DNA of 64,000 nucleotides, taken from assembly GCA_020633235.1 (NCBI GenBank), contig JACKEA010000004.1:620001-684000 (forward strand), read 5' to 3'. This DNA comes from Polyangiaceae bacterium (GTDB lineage Bacteria; Myxococcota_A; Polyangia; Polyangiales; Polyangiaceae). The position numbers and the translations under genes are program-made. This document shows positions 16,421 through 25,110 of the stretch, piece by piece. A model generated the notes under the pieces. The model saw only the letters and a list, made by a program, of their open reading frames with translations, did no database searches and was not told the DNA's origin. Numbering within the stretch: position 1 is the stretch's first letter; each line of letters starts with the position of its first letter.

Positions 16421-18199
16421 GTGCGACGGCTGGCACTCCACGCGCTGAATCGCGGCATTGCGCAGGGGGAGGCGCATCACGCGTTTTTCGCCCTCCGCGG
16501 TTTCGATCCCGTGCTTCGCCTGCTTGCTCGGCGGCGCATGCGGCGCGCGCTGGATGGCGCGCGGATGCTGACCAACGTGCAGGACCCGGTGCACCAGCTG
16601 CGCTTGGCGTGGCTTTCCGTGGCGGGCGTGGCGCTGCAGTCGGACTTCGACGACGTGAGCGCGGTGGCGGCGGAGCAAGCCGCGGCGGCGCAGGCGGTGC
16701 GAGCCCCGCGGCGGGGGCCGTGGCTCACGCTGGGGGCGCTCGCGATGGTGGTCGTGACCGTGGTTGGCGGGTTGGGCACGTGGTGGCTCACGCGGCCCTT
16801 CGATCCGCGCGTGACTCCCGCGGGACGTGTGTTCGCGAAAGCGGTGCCGGAGCTGATCGTGGCGCTCTCCCGGGACGATCGCGCGGGGGTGGACGCGGCG
16901 CGGCAGCGCGCCCTCGAGGGCCTGGGGGGCGACGTGACCCCCAGCTTGGATGCGACGCTGAACGCGGCCATCGCGCTCAAGGCCGGGGGCCTCGCGAATC
17001 GAAAGCCGCGGGACGACTTCGAAGCCGCCACGGCGAACCTGAACCGCGCCTTGGAGAAGGCGAAGCAGCCGTACTTCGTGGACGCGGACTTCCTGGGCAA
17101 CGCGGCGGGCGTCACGCCGCTGCTTCTGGGATTCTACGTACAGCGAGACTCACAGGTGCAGGGTGCTGGTGGCACGGAGCGCGTGGTGCACCTGTGGCGT
17201 CTGGACGACATCAACCTGAACCAGGGCTACTACGGCTACACGCGCCCCAGCACGCCGGCGGCCATCGTGCTGCTCGATCAGATCGAGAGCGATCTGGTGC
17301 GCGACGTGCTGCCCGCCCTTCCGGCCGGGGAGCGCATGCGGCTTGCGGACGAAGAGACGGAGATCGAGGGGGAGCCGTGGGTGCAGAGCATCGGTGAGCG
17401 GGGCGCCAAGCTGGTGCGGAGCTACTTCGATCGAGTGCCGGAAGGCCGCGACCCGAACGTGCGCCGAGTGGCGGAGCTGCTCGCGCGGCGTAGGGCGCTC
17501 ATCGTCGGCTGGAAGAAGGACCTTGCGGGCCTCGGTCACGTGCTCGTCGTGCCGGAGCGGCTGATCCCCGAAGCGGACTACGCCGAGGCGCTCTCGCTCC
17601 GCGTCCCGCGCGCAGGGCTGCACGAGTGGAACGCGCTGCACGACGAGCTGCTCGAGAAGGACAAGCTCGCCGCCTTCGAGCGCTTGCGCAATCACTACGT
17701 GGCCAGCGTGGAGCGCCACGAGGTGCAGCACCGGCTGGACTACCGCCGCGGGCTCATCCCGGTGCCGCCGCTGCTGTCGGAGCTCCTGGGCCTCGAAAAT
17801 CCGCTGGACGCCGCTTACGGCTCCCGCGCCGCCCGCGCTCGCGACGAGATGTCCGCCTTCCTCGCCAGCATCATCGACAGCGGGCCGTCGCCGGAGCTCG
17901 AGCTCGCGCTGATGGCGCGCCACGCCTTCGCGCGCCACGGCTTGGGCAACGCCTACAGCTACGCGGTGCTCGCGGCGTTCATGGGCATCGCGCGGGAGCT
18001 GAAGATAGACGACGCCGCAATCCTCGGCGGCCGCGTCATTCGCCGAGAGCGCGTGGCCGCGCTCTTCCTCGCCATCACGGATCGCCCCGCCGCCGACATT
18101 CGCAACGCGGCTCGCCGCTTCTACGCCGCCAGCTACGGACAGCCGCTCCCGTCCGTGAAAACCGTGAGCACCGTGACGCACACCCCCTGGCGCCACTGA
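16421..18199 (+). CDS. Single-pass membrane protein with HExxH motif
   Basis: The product has 592 residues. GTG 16421 is chosen over an upstream in-frame ATG that would overlap the divergent PilT gene. One strong transmembrane helix lies near residues 102-125 (WLTLGALAMVVVTVVGGLGTWWL). A large C-terminal domain contains VERHEVQHRLDY, with H433-E-V-Q-H437 matching the zinc metallopeptidase HExxH pattern. No family is recognised. Activity is inferred only from the motif and the helical context around it. Confidence 0.75.
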   Translation: MRRLALHALNRGIAQGEAHHAFFALRGFDPVLRLLARRRMRRALDGARMLTNVQDPVHQLRLAWLSVAGVALQSDFDDVSAVAAEQAAAAQAVRAPRRGPWLTLGALAMVVVTVVGGLGTWWLTRPFDPRVTPAGRVFAKAVPELIVALSRDDRAGVDAARQRALEGLGGDVTPSLDATLNAAIALKAGGLANRKPRDDFEAATANLNRALEKAKQPYFVDADFLGNAAGVTPLLLGFYVQRDSQVQGAGGTERVVHLWRLDDINLNQGYYGYTRPSTPAAIVLLDQIESDLVRDVLPALPAGERMRLADEETEIEGEPWVQSIGERGAKLVRSYFDRVPEGRDPNVRRVAELLARRRALIVGWKKDLAGLGHVLVVPERLIPEADYAEALSLRVPRAGLHEWNALHDELLEKDKLAAFERLRNHYVASVERHEVQHRLDYRRGLIPVPPLLSELLGLENPLDAAYGSRAARARDEMSAFLASIIDSGPSPELELALMARHAFARHGLGNAYSYAVLAAFMGIARELKIDDAAILGGRVIRRERVAALFLAITDRPAADIRNAARRFYAASYGQPLPSVKTVSTVTHTPWRH

Positions 18200-18389
18200 G
18201 CATTTTCATGTTCTCGTTCGGTGAGAACCCGGTCCACGGCAGCGTCGAAGCGCGGCCCACGAAAAACCTCCGCCAGTACCGGAGCGGGAACTGCTCGCGC
18301 TCTAGGCCTGCGCCCGTGCGGTCTTGCTGCTGGTGACCTGGTCTCTGGCGTTCACTCGAGACCGCGAGTCCGTTAGACCGCAAGCCACG
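18200..18389. other. Intergenic, no gene seen
   Basis: No convincing coding sequence. The start (TGAGCATTTTCATGTT) resembles the flank of the dispersed repeat near 24773, and GTTCTC...GAGAAC forms a small inverted repeat at about 18211-18229. Confidence 0.4.
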
Positions 18390-18569
18390 TGCCTATTTCG
18401 ACCAACTGGCCTCCACGAACTGCGCCTTGTGTTCGAGTCTGGCGCCAGAGCTTGGCCGCCACGCTTGCCCGAGCAGCCAATCTTCTACCCAGTTCTGAAC
18501 TTGGGATACGCCTCGCAGATCGCCCGCGACTGGAACAGTACGACCGAACCCTTCGCCGGGTACGTGACC
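18390..18569 (+). pseudogene. ADP-ribosylation/crystallin J1-like gene fragment
   Basis: Sixty codons match the N-terminal part of a small family annotated as ADP-ribosylation/crystallin J1: LFRPTGLHELRLVFESG, PPRLPEQPIFYPVLNL, YASQIARDWN and FAGYVT. Homology stops at FAGYVT, where a copy of the dispersed repeat begins (18570). The remaining half of the domain is absent, so the gene is truncated at the repeat. Confidence 0.65.
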
Positions 18570-18596
18570 TGTTGGTCCGCCGCGGAACCACGCGGC
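18570..18596 (+). repeat. Dispersed GC-rich repeat at a gene break
   Basis: TGTTGGTCCGCCGCGGAACC, followed by ACGCGG, is an exact-type copy of the family consensus. It lies directly where the upstream reading frame loses its homology. Confidence 0.75.
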
Positions 18597-18755
18597 GAGA
18601 CTTGCCCGGAAAATGAAGGCAATGGCGCGCCAGCTGCGGGCACGGTGACGTCCCTTGGGAGCGCGCCCCCTCGCGGCGGCAAGTCGCGGTAGCATTCCTC
18701 TGGACGTTCCGGGTTGATAGCGGGAAGTACGGAAGGGCACCGTGGGCGACAAGTC

Positions 18756-19052
18756 GTGATTCCATGCGTCGCCATGATTCTGACGGGCTGCTTTAGCGCT
18801 CAAAGGCACCGTTGAGCCGCGAGCCGCCTACGATTTCAACTGCGCCTGAGGACGACGTCACGGTCACCAACGTGTCTGGGACTGACCTACGCGGCTTCGG
18901 CTGGTCGAAAGGCCCTCTACGTGTGCAACCAAGACGATTCGATGACCGACGACACGGCCTGTGTCGTGGATGGCCGGCTCCCCCAGGCGAGCGCCGCTGG
19001 CAGTCGCTTCGTTCGTGAGGCGGAACGTGTCGGCCAAGACTCGCCGCAGTAA
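18756..19052 (+). pseudogene. Frameshifted small lipoprotein
   Basis: A signal-peptide-like start (VIPCVAMILTGCFSAQRH, lipobox LTGC) runs into a stop at 18813. Coding-like sequence continues in other frames as EPRAAYDFNCA, EDDVTVTNVSG and KALYVCNQDDSMTDDTAC, ending at TAA 19050. Read across frames it resembles a Cys-containing myxobacterial lipoprotein, so it is probably a decayed gene with two or more frameshifts. Confidence 0.45.
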
Positions 19053-19479
19053 GGTGTCGGCGACGGCACGTTGAGCACGAGAGTTCTCGTTCGCGGTCGA
19101 GTTGTTGGCCTGCGATGCATCACGGCGCCGAACAGCCCGCGACGGCGAGTCCAGCGGACCGCTTCGGGGCGCAGAGCTCCATGAACCGGCTTCATCTTGA
19201 ACCTTTCGGCAAGCCGCTTGCACCGGCGCGGACTCATCCGATCTTCGGCGGGGTATGTCACGTGACGCGGAAGTACGGCTGTCGTGACTCGAGAAGGAAG
19301 CGATCGCCCAAATCGCGGGCGTGGAACTGGGTCTGCTCTCCAGAGCAACACGCCCGAGCAGCTGTGGATCATGTCCGAGGGGAAAACTGGTCAGAAGCTG
19401 CCGGTTGGTCGACCCTCGATGGCGCGCTGCGACAGGAGTTCGTCGAGGCCCGCTCGCGTACGACGCGGCGCACCCGCGC
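19053..19479. other. Degraded, possibly the 5' part of the CPCC gene
   Basis: No intact gene. A coding-like stretch near 19288 (EKEAIAQIAGVELGLLS) and LWIMSEGKTGQKLPVGRPSM near 19364 in another frame may be the decayed N-terminal part of the CPCC gene that follows. Confidence 0.3.
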
Positions 19480-19900
19480 TGATCCCGTGCTCCTTCTCTG
19501 GCTTCCGAAACCTATGTCGGCGCGACGAACGCGCATCTGAGGGCTCGGCTGCAAACGCTGGGCATCACAGAAACAGAAATCTCAGGTGAGCCCGAAGCCT
19601 TGGCAGCTTGTCCTTGCTGTGGAGCGCGCTCAATCTCGGACCGCGGTGGTACGATATTGTCCCGTCTGTCGGTGGGAAGACGACAGGGCGGACAACGATG
19701 CGGCAGATCGAACCGGCGGACCCAACCATCTTTCGCTGACACAGGCGCGCCAACTTTCTTCTACACGGAATCTGCGACCCCGCGCACACGATCTGCGTGG
19801 CACGCAGCATCCACCCGCGTTACGAACGCGGCCGCAGGTTTGCGTTGTCCGAAGGCGGGCGGCGTGTCTACGAGGTGGACGGCTCGCCGACCCCCGCTTG
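19480..19900 (+). pseudogene. Frameshifted CPCC-domain protein
   Basis: Three frames together spell a Cys-rich CPCC protein: LASETYVGATNAHLRARL and AACPCCGARSISDRGG in one frame, CPVCRWEDDRADNDAADR plus GGPNHLSLTQAR in the next, and NFLLHGICDPA in the third. The family normally reads this in one frame as CPCC...YDICPVCxWEDD...GGPNxxSLxxAR. At least two indels (near 19650 and 19750) break it. Confidence 0.65.
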
Positions 19901-19972
19901 CCCGAAAGGACGCCAGAGTCGAGCTGGGGCCATCTTTGCGCACGCCCGAACCGCCAGCACGCTGGGTTGTCG

Positions 19973-20555
19973 ATGACCGTTGACGAGTTCTGGCCCTGGT
20001 GTCGCTTCAACCTGAGAGTTCGTCAGGAGCACCGTTCGGGTCTTCGGGCCAACGCTGCGCGCGAGATCGAGTCTGGTCAGACCACCATCCTCAGCGACGT
20101 GTTCAATCACCCCGACCAGACCTTCGAGCGCCGCGTCTTCCGCTACCGGCACCTCACGGACATGGTGTTGACGAATCGACGCTCGTCGCCTGGGAATGCC
20201 GCCACGAAGCCAGCCTGCCAGCAGACTTGCGCTTTTGCTCCTGCGAGTCGACGGAATCCATCTGTGGGCCAACCTCGACTGGGGCCGATCCTACTTTGGG
20301 GTTTCGCCGCTCTCGGAATGGCAGCACGCGAGCTCCGAACAATGGAGGTCGTTCTTCGGTGTAAGCGCGCCTCGGAGCTGGATCATCTCCTACCACGACA
20401 ACGGCGACGACTTCCTCGTGCTGGACATCGAGCATTCCGAGTACCGCTGGCACGATCTGGAAGACTTCGACCGTCCCCGAGTCGTCGCCCGTTCCGTTGA
20501 AGAGTTGCTCGAATGGTACTGGGCGATGGCGGACACCATGAATCCAAGTACCTGA
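19973..20555 (+). pseudogene. Frameshifted SMI1/KNR4 (SUKH)-like immunity gene
   Basis: ATG 19973 starts MTVDEFWPWCRFNLR. The frame is lost near 20165, continues as TLVAWECRHEASLPADLR in a second frame, and after about 20230 continues as LLLLRVDGIHLWANLDWG, then WIISYHDNGDDFLVLD, to TGA 20555 in the third. LPADLR...LLLRVDGIHLW and DFLVLD...SVEELLEW fit SUKH-superfamily immunity proteins. Two frameshifts make it a pseudogene unless programmed shifting is assumed. Confidence 0.6.
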
Positions 20556-20605
20556 CTGTCTGGCGCCTTGCATTCGCACCTCTCTCGCCAGATCGTCGGG
20601 CCGAA

Positions 20606-21058
20606 ATGCTCTTTGCTTCAGGATGGGCGGTGGTCCTGTCGTCACGCGAATCGTACCGCGGAGTTGCGCCTGACTACGTCGATGCGATCGACGACTACGT
20701 CAACTGTGCGGACCAGGAGCTCTACGCTCGACTCGAGGAGTTTCTCGCGCAGCACGCGCCACCCGATCTGCTTTGGACATTTCGATCGCACATGAACAGC
20801 GCGCGAGGGATCTTGCTGATGTCGTCATCCAGGAACCATCGGTGCGAGCCGCCTACGATCGTGACGGTTCTGTCCTGGCTGGCGCAGCACGCGCCAGCCT
20901 CCTACGGGCTCGTCTACCTCCACGACGACGAAGATACCGGCGTCCGCACCGGCACCGACAACAGCAACGTGTTCAGAGTCTGGCGCCTGCTGGCCGGACA
21001 CGTCGAAGAGCTGGCGGACCCGTTCTTGTCGTCCGGCGTTCCTCTCTTCGAAATCTGA
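20606..21058 (+). CDS. Imm7-like immunity protein
   Basis: The product has 150 residues. The C-terminal half matches Imm7-family immunity proteins: HAPASYGLVYLHDDED, then VFRVWRLLAGHVEEL and DPFLSSGVP. The N-terminal GWAVVLSSRESY and a series of short helices also fit. Such proteins neutralise a partner toxin of a polymorphic toxin system in the cytoplasm. No toxin gene is adjacent. ATG 20606 is chosen by family length. The nearest upstream gene is a SUKH pseudogene. Confidence 0.65.
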   Translation: MLFASGWAVVLSSRESYRGVAPDYVDAIDDYVNCADQELYARLEEFLAQHAPPDLLWTFRSHMNSARGILLMSSSRNHRCEPPTIVTVLSWLAQHAPASYGLVYLHDDEDTGVRTGTDNSNVFRVWRLLAGHVEELADPFLSSGVPLFEI

Positions 21059-21145
21059 ACCTCGATTCCTGAACGTGTCCCCGTTTGTGTCGCCCAGCTC
21101 CCCCCGGTGCTGTCTGATCCCGTAGTAGTCGCTCGGGGACTCGGC

Positions 21146-21151
21146 TACGCT
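21146..21151 (+). promoter_or_regulatory. -10-like TACGCT
   Basis: TACGCT ends 6 bases before ATG 21158. No Shine-Dalgarno site lies between, which suggests a leaderless transcript. Confidence 0.4.
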
Positions 21152-21157
21152 CCGTCA

Positions 21158-21772
21158 ATGGCGGCAATTGACGGGTCCGAGGTTCAACGTCGTCTGCGCT
21201 TGATGGCGGAACACATCCAGAAGCAAGGCGACCTGTTCGAGGTGGTCACGCCGTTCACGGCGGGCGCGGGCTGCGACCACGACGCCCTCGCCAGCGCGGA
21301 GGCAGACGCCGGAATCGCCCTGCCACCCGATGTGCGAGAAGCTACCCTCGCGCTGGCCGGTACGACGTGGTGTTGGGCGCTCCGCTCCGAGCTCGAGGAG
21401 GAGTGGGACGCTGACGTCGCGGGCGCCAACGGCGGGATGATCTGGCTACATCCGGACGAGATGAAGTCCGCGCGCGCCCGTCTGGCCGCGGCCGAGGCGG
21501 ATCTCGGCTCGAGCCTGCTGCCCTTTGCGAAGGACGGCGGGGGCGATGCAGCGTGGTTGGCGATCGCCCACGTCAAGGGGAAGAACGTTCTGGTGCAAGT
21601 TCAGGGGGATGGCGACACGGAGTCCTGGGGCTTCGACGACTTCCTCGACAGCTGGTCGCGGGCTGGCTTTCGCATCGGGAATCGCTGGGAGGATCAACCG
21701 GAGTCGCTCATCGAGCACCTGGCGGAGGCGCTCGACCTGCCGGAAGAAGAGTGGGACGCCGAAGACGAGTGA
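21158..21772 (+). CDS. SMI1/KNR4-like protein, tentative
   Basis: The 204-residue acidic protein has a SUKH-like layout: LASAEADAGIALPPDVREA early, a Trp-rich core (TTWCWALRSELEEEW) and a C-terminal WGFDDFLDSWSRAGF. It ends in an acidic tail. Immunity function is inferred from this layout and from the neighbouring immunity-like genes. The start at ATG 21158 is supported by the promoter-like hexamer. Confidence 0.55.
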   Translation: MAAIDGSEVQRRLRLMAEHIQKQGDLFEVVTPFTAGAGCDHDALASAEADAGIALPPDVREATLALAGTTWCWALRSELEEEWDADVAGANGGMIWLHPDEMKSARARLAAAEADLGSSLLPFAKDGGGDAAWLAIAHVKGKNVLVQVQGDGDTESWGFDDFLDSWSRAGFRIGNRWEDQPESLIEHLAEALDLPEEEWDAEDE

Positions 21773-21787
21773 ATACCGCCGATCTCG

Positions 21788-22168
21788 TCATCGGTTGAGG
21801 CAAGCGCCGCCAAAGTCGAACTTCTTGCCGCACTCATCGGTTGCACCTGCCTCCAGTCCCAAGCCGGCATCCGCGGGGGCGATGCTGTCGCAGGATGGCC
21901 AAGCTGGGTTCTCGTTGATCTTGCAGGCGATTAGCCCGTCGTACGCTTTCCCGCATTCAGCGGGGTCCTTCGCGAACGACACGATCGTGTCACATCTGGA
22001 AAGGCATTCGGCCGCGTCGTATCCACACTTCTTCTCGAATCTGTCGCACATCAAGGTGCAGCCCGTCGTGCCGGGTGGCGGGCTTTCCTCGACTTGCCCG
22101 CACGCAGCCGCGACGAGCGCGGGAATCACGAGTCCCAGCGCGGCGTAGCCCAAGCGCTGCCGAGCCAT
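21788..22168 (-). CDS. Cys-rich small lipoprotein
   Basis: The product has 126 residues. Signal peptide MARQRLGYAALGLVIPALVAAAC has lipobox AAAC. The mature part has eleven cysteines in spaced pairs (GCTLMCDRFEKKCGYDAAEC), as in secreted disulfide proteins of myxobacteria. On the minus strand TACGAT (22176-22181) lies 7 bases before ATG 22168. The function is unknown. Confidence 0.75.
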   Translation of the reverse strand: MARQRLGYAALGLVIPALVAAACGQVEESPPPGTTGCTLMCDRFEKKCGYDAAECLSRCDTIVSFAKDPAECGKAYDGLIACKINENPAWPSCDSIAPADAGLGLEAGATDECGKKFDFGGACLNR

Positions 22169-22242
22169 CAAGGCGATCGTAACACGAGCACGGCGTACTG
22201 CGATGTCGTCCGGTGGTTCCGCTCCTTCGAGGTTTCCCAGGT

Positions 22243-22267
22243 GGTTCCGCGGCGGACCGACATCTTC
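22243..22267 (-). repeat. Dispersed GC-rich repeat
   Basis: GTGGTTCCGCGGCGGACCGA is the complement-orientation form of the family. A partial copy (GTGGTTCCGCTCC) precedes it at about 22212. Confidence 0.65.
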
Positions 22268-22306
22268 AGGGAACTGGGCGTGGAGGAGGCGTGGTAGCGT
22301 CTCGGC

Positions 22307-22837
22307 GTGCGCTCAGTGGTGCTGCTCGTGCTCGTGTCGGTGTCGAGTGGGTGTGCGCCGCAAACGTCAGCACGAGAGCCGGCTCCGCCGCAGCCGGAGC
22401 GGCCCGTACCTCCGCCGCAGCCGCCGGTGATGCGTGAGCCGACCCCGGAAGGCACGACGTGTGGCGAGCTCACGCTGGAAGAGGTCGCGCTGGTCGCTGG
22501 TGGGAAGGGCGAACGTCATCCGCGCCTGGTCGCGGTGCGGGCGGCGCGCGACAAAGCGTGCGCACGAGACGATGGCGGAGCTTCGCTCCGTGCCGCCTGC
22601 CTCGGCGTGCGGAAGGAATACGCGGAGGCGCAGACGCACTACGGGCCGAAGCATCCCCGCATGATGGAGCTCAGGGCAATGCTCGCCCTGTGCCCCGAAC
22701 CGGCACCGCAGCTGCCTCCCACGAGCGACGAGTGCGACACGCTGCGAGCCCGGCGCGCGAAGGCCATCGCCGAAGGAAAGGGTGAGAACCACCCGGTGGT
22801 GCAAGCCATCGACGCTGCCTTGAAGGAATGTCCGTGA
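22307..22837 (+). CDS. Lipoprotein with duplicated module
   Basis: The 176-residue protein has signal peptide MRSVVLLVLVSVSSGC, then a Pro-rich linker. Two related segments follow (VAGGKGERHPRLVAVRAARDKAC near residue 65 and IAEGKGENHPVVQAIDAALKEC at the end), with a third weaker one between (YGPKHPRMMELRAMLALC). The repeated G-x-x-HP-x-(L/V/M) motif suggests a small repeat domain. TAGCGT at 22295-22300 lies 6 bases before GTG 22307. The function is unknown. Confidence 0.7.
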   Translation: MRSVVLLVLVSVSSGCAPQTSAREPAPPQPERPVPPPQPPVMREPTPEGTTCGELTLEEVALVAGGKGERHPRLVAVRAARDKACARDDGGASLRAACLGVRKEYAEAQTHYGPKHPRMMELRAMLALCPEPAPQLPPTSDECDTLRARRAKAIAEGKGENHPVVQAIDAALKECP

Positions 22838-23370
22838 CACCCATGCACCAACCGCGAACCGACCTGTACGTCTTCGCCGTGCCCGACAGCGACCCGATGG
22901 AGCTGCTGCGCTTGTGGCACGGCATGCCGACTCGTGAACCCGCAATGGCGTTGCGCGAGACCTTCCCGTTCGTGGCCAATCCCCCTCCGGATACCCTACT
23001 GATGCGCGCTACCGGCCTGGATCTCTCCGTATTCGGAGAAGATCTCGAAGACGGATCGCTGCAGATGATCGACCACGCCAGCCTCGTGCAATACGGCCAC
23101 CACGAGATACTGGCGCGTCTCGTCGGCGACGACATTGCCACCACCGCAGAAACGCTCACCAGCTACGCCCAGAGCCTGGGTGTCACGTGTGACCGAGCTG
23201 CGGTGGAGGACAAGCTGCGGCACGGCGTCTGGCCCGAGCAGGCGGACGCGATGCTGCAAGTGGCTGCCTTCGCCCACCATCTCTCCCGCGCCGCGCAGAT
23301 CGCTTTTGGCATTGGGCAAAGCGTGGTCTGGGCGTTCCGGCAGACGACCTTGAGCTACGATTATCCGTAG
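22828..23370 (+). CDS. Hypothetical protein
   Basis: The 180-residue soluble protein overlaps the preceding lipoprotein gene by 10 bases, with GAAGGA just before ATG 22828, so it is probably co-translated. No family is recognised. It is mainly helical, with a His/Ala-rich C-terminal half (VAAFAHHLSRAAQIAFG). Confidence 0.55.
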   Translation: MSVTPMHQPRTDLYVFAVPDSDPMELLRLWHGMPTREPAMALRETFPFVANPPPDTLLMRATGLDLSVFGEDLEDGSLQMIDHASLVQYGHHEILARLVGDDIATTAETLTSYAQSLGVTCDRAAVEDKLRHGVWPEQADAMLQVAAFAHHLSRAAQIAFGIGQSVVWAFRQTTLSYDYP

Positions 23371-23502
23371 GTGCGGACTCGCCGTAGCGCCGATCCTCTC
23401 CGGCACCATCGTTGATCGCAGCGATTGGGTGCGAGGGCTGAGAGTGTGGGCACTCAGCCTGCCTCGGTGCACTCCTCGGGTTGGTTGTGGCACAATCCTG
23501 TC

Positions 23503-24765
23503 GTGCCAACGCGCCACCTTCGGTCCTTGCTCACGCTCACGTTGCTGGCTGCATGGAGCTGTGGTTCGCAACGCTCCGTCATCAACGCGGACAATCACAT
23601 ATCGCCGGAGGTGTCCGAGAAGTACGGCGAGATCTGTCACAACGTTTGGCAATGCATGAGAACCTGTGACGAGGCTGAACGAGACACCTCACTTCAGAAC
23701 GAGTGTGATGCTCAAATCAAGCGAGCCGACCAGGAGTCGGTCGGTGCTGCGTCTGCACAACCCAAGCCGGCCAAGGACGAATTCGGTGGGGGTTGGATCC
23801 CTGCTTCGAAGCAGAACCTGACCCCATCCCAGATCGCGGCGCGAAGCAGGCGCGCGATAGTTGCCGTACACGCCGGCTCCTCGATGGGCACGGGGTTTGC
23901 GATTTGGCGCAAGGGCTGGATTGCAACAAACCTGCACGTGGTCGCGGGTGAAGAAAAGATCTACGTCACACTGGCCGACCAGACCAAGCACCGCGTGTTG
24001 GACGTGCGGGGCCTCGACATAGAGCACGATCTCGTGGTGTTGCGCATCGAGAAGGCTGACTTGCTCGCGCTCACGCTGGGAGATCGGAATCAGGTCGAGG
24101 TGGGCGAACGCGTCGTGGTGATCGGCAATCCATTGGGGCTGGAGGCGACAGTCAGCGACGGCCTGGTGAGCGCCAGTCGGACGATGGACGATGGCAGCCA
24201 GGTGTTCCAGATCAGCGCGCCGATTTCCCCTGGCTCTTCCGGGGGGCCGATCATCAACGAGCACGGCCAAGTGATTGCCGTCGCCACCTTCCTCCTGCGT
24301 GGCGGACAAAACTTGAACTTCGGCATGTCGAGCGAGTACCTGGCGCCGATGCTCAAGCGGCGCCAGGTACTGAGCCCCGCGAAGTTTGCCGCAAAGACCA
24401 GCGAGTATCGTGTGGAGCGCACGAGCGAAATCGAACGTCACGTGCCGGACCTTCCGGTGAGCACGTTCGAAGGCTGCGCGGGCGCGGACGTCGACATCAC
24501 CCGCCAAACGCTGGAAGAAACCCGCGCCACGGCAGAAGCCGTGCTCGAGGCCGGCAAGCTCGACGCTGCAGCGCACGTCTATCTAGGCGCCACGGTGGAT
24601 CTCCGAGGCAAGCTCAGTAGCGGGTGCACGGGCGTTCTGGCGGTGTTGGATCAACTCAAGATGCGGACGGCCGGGCTGGCCGGGGCCGATAAGGTCGGTG
24701 CGTTTCGCGATACGTTCGAGGGGCTACTGCTCGTCATCGAAAAGCGCCGCAAGGCGAGCAAGTGA
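23503..24765 (+). CDS. Secreted trypsin-like serine protease (HtrA/S1C type), lipoprotein
   Basis: The product has 420 residues. GTG 23503 begins a signal peptide ending LLAAWSCG, likely lipidated. The protease domain at residues about 110-290 has the full triad: H145 in TNLHVVAG, D176 in EHDLVVLR and S246 in GSSGGP. There is no PDZ domain; a Cys-containing helical C-terminal region of about 120 residues follows. HtrA-type proteases act in the periplasm on misfolded proteins. CACAAT (23491-23496) lies 6 bases before the start. Confidence 0.87.
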   Translation: MPTRHLRSLLTLTLLAAWSCGSQRSVINADNHISPEVSEKYGEICHNVWQCMRTCDEAERDTSLQNECDAQIKRADQESVGAASAQPKPAKDEFGGGWIPASKQNLTPSQIAARSRRAIVAVHAGSSMGTGFAIWRKGWIATNLHVVAGEEKIYVTLADQTKHRVLDVRGLDIEHDLVVLRIEKADLLALTLGDRNQVEVGERVVVIGNPLGLEATVSDGLVSASRTMDDGSQVFQISAPISPGSSGGPIINEHGQVIAVATFLLRGGQNLNFGMSSEYLAPMLKRRQVLSPAKFAAKTSEYRVERTSEIERHVPDLPVSTFEGCAGADVDITRQTLEETRATAEAVLEAGKLDAAAHVYLGATVDLRGKLSSGCTGVLAVLDQLKMRTAGLAGADKVGAFRDTFEGLLLVIEKRRKASK

Positions 24766-24782
24766 TCCCGCTGAGCATCTTC

Positions 24783-24810
24783 ATGTTGGTCCGCCGCGGA
24801 ACCACGCGCC
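24783..24810 (+). repeat. Dispersed GC-rich repeat
   Basis: ATGTTGGTCCGCCGCGGAAC then CACGCG, a full copy 20 bases after the protease gene. Confidence 0.75.
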
Positions 24811-24844
24811 GTCGTCAGTCACGACGCCGCGCTGAGGGAGCCGT

Positions 24845-25108
24845 TTGAGCAAGAATCCTGAGCAGATGCGCGCAGCGGAGCTCCACTCCGCGGGTGCTAC
24901 CGTCCGGCATGCTTCGCCCTTCGCCGATCTACCCGTGCCAACGTCGACGCTGAAGGTGTCAACGCTACCCGCGTGGGCGCAGCAGTTGTTCAGGATCGGC
25001 CTGTTCGAAGTCGAGGAGTTGACGCAGCTGATGGCTGAGCACATCCCTGAAGTCGACGAGCTGGTGGTCGCTCTGCTCGAAGCGCTCGACCGCGCCGCGG
25101 CGACGTAG
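24845..25108 (+). CDS. Small hypothetical protein
   Basis: The 87-residue product starts at TTG 24845 behind GAGGGAG. The C-terminal half is amphipathic helical (WAQQLFRIGLFEVEELTQLM). No family is recognised. Its stop lies 2 bases before the next gene, so the two are probably one operon. Confidence 0.45.
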   Translation: MSKNPEQMRAAELHSAGATVRHASPFADLPVPTSTLKVSTLPAWAQQLFRIGLFEVEELTQLMAEHIPEVDELVVALLEALDRAAAT

Positions 25109-25110
25109 CG

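Noticed and set aside
18200..21060. Prophage or integrative element boundary
   Set aside because: No integrase, tRNA or att-like duplication was seen. The broken genes are better explained by decay in an immunity-gene tract.
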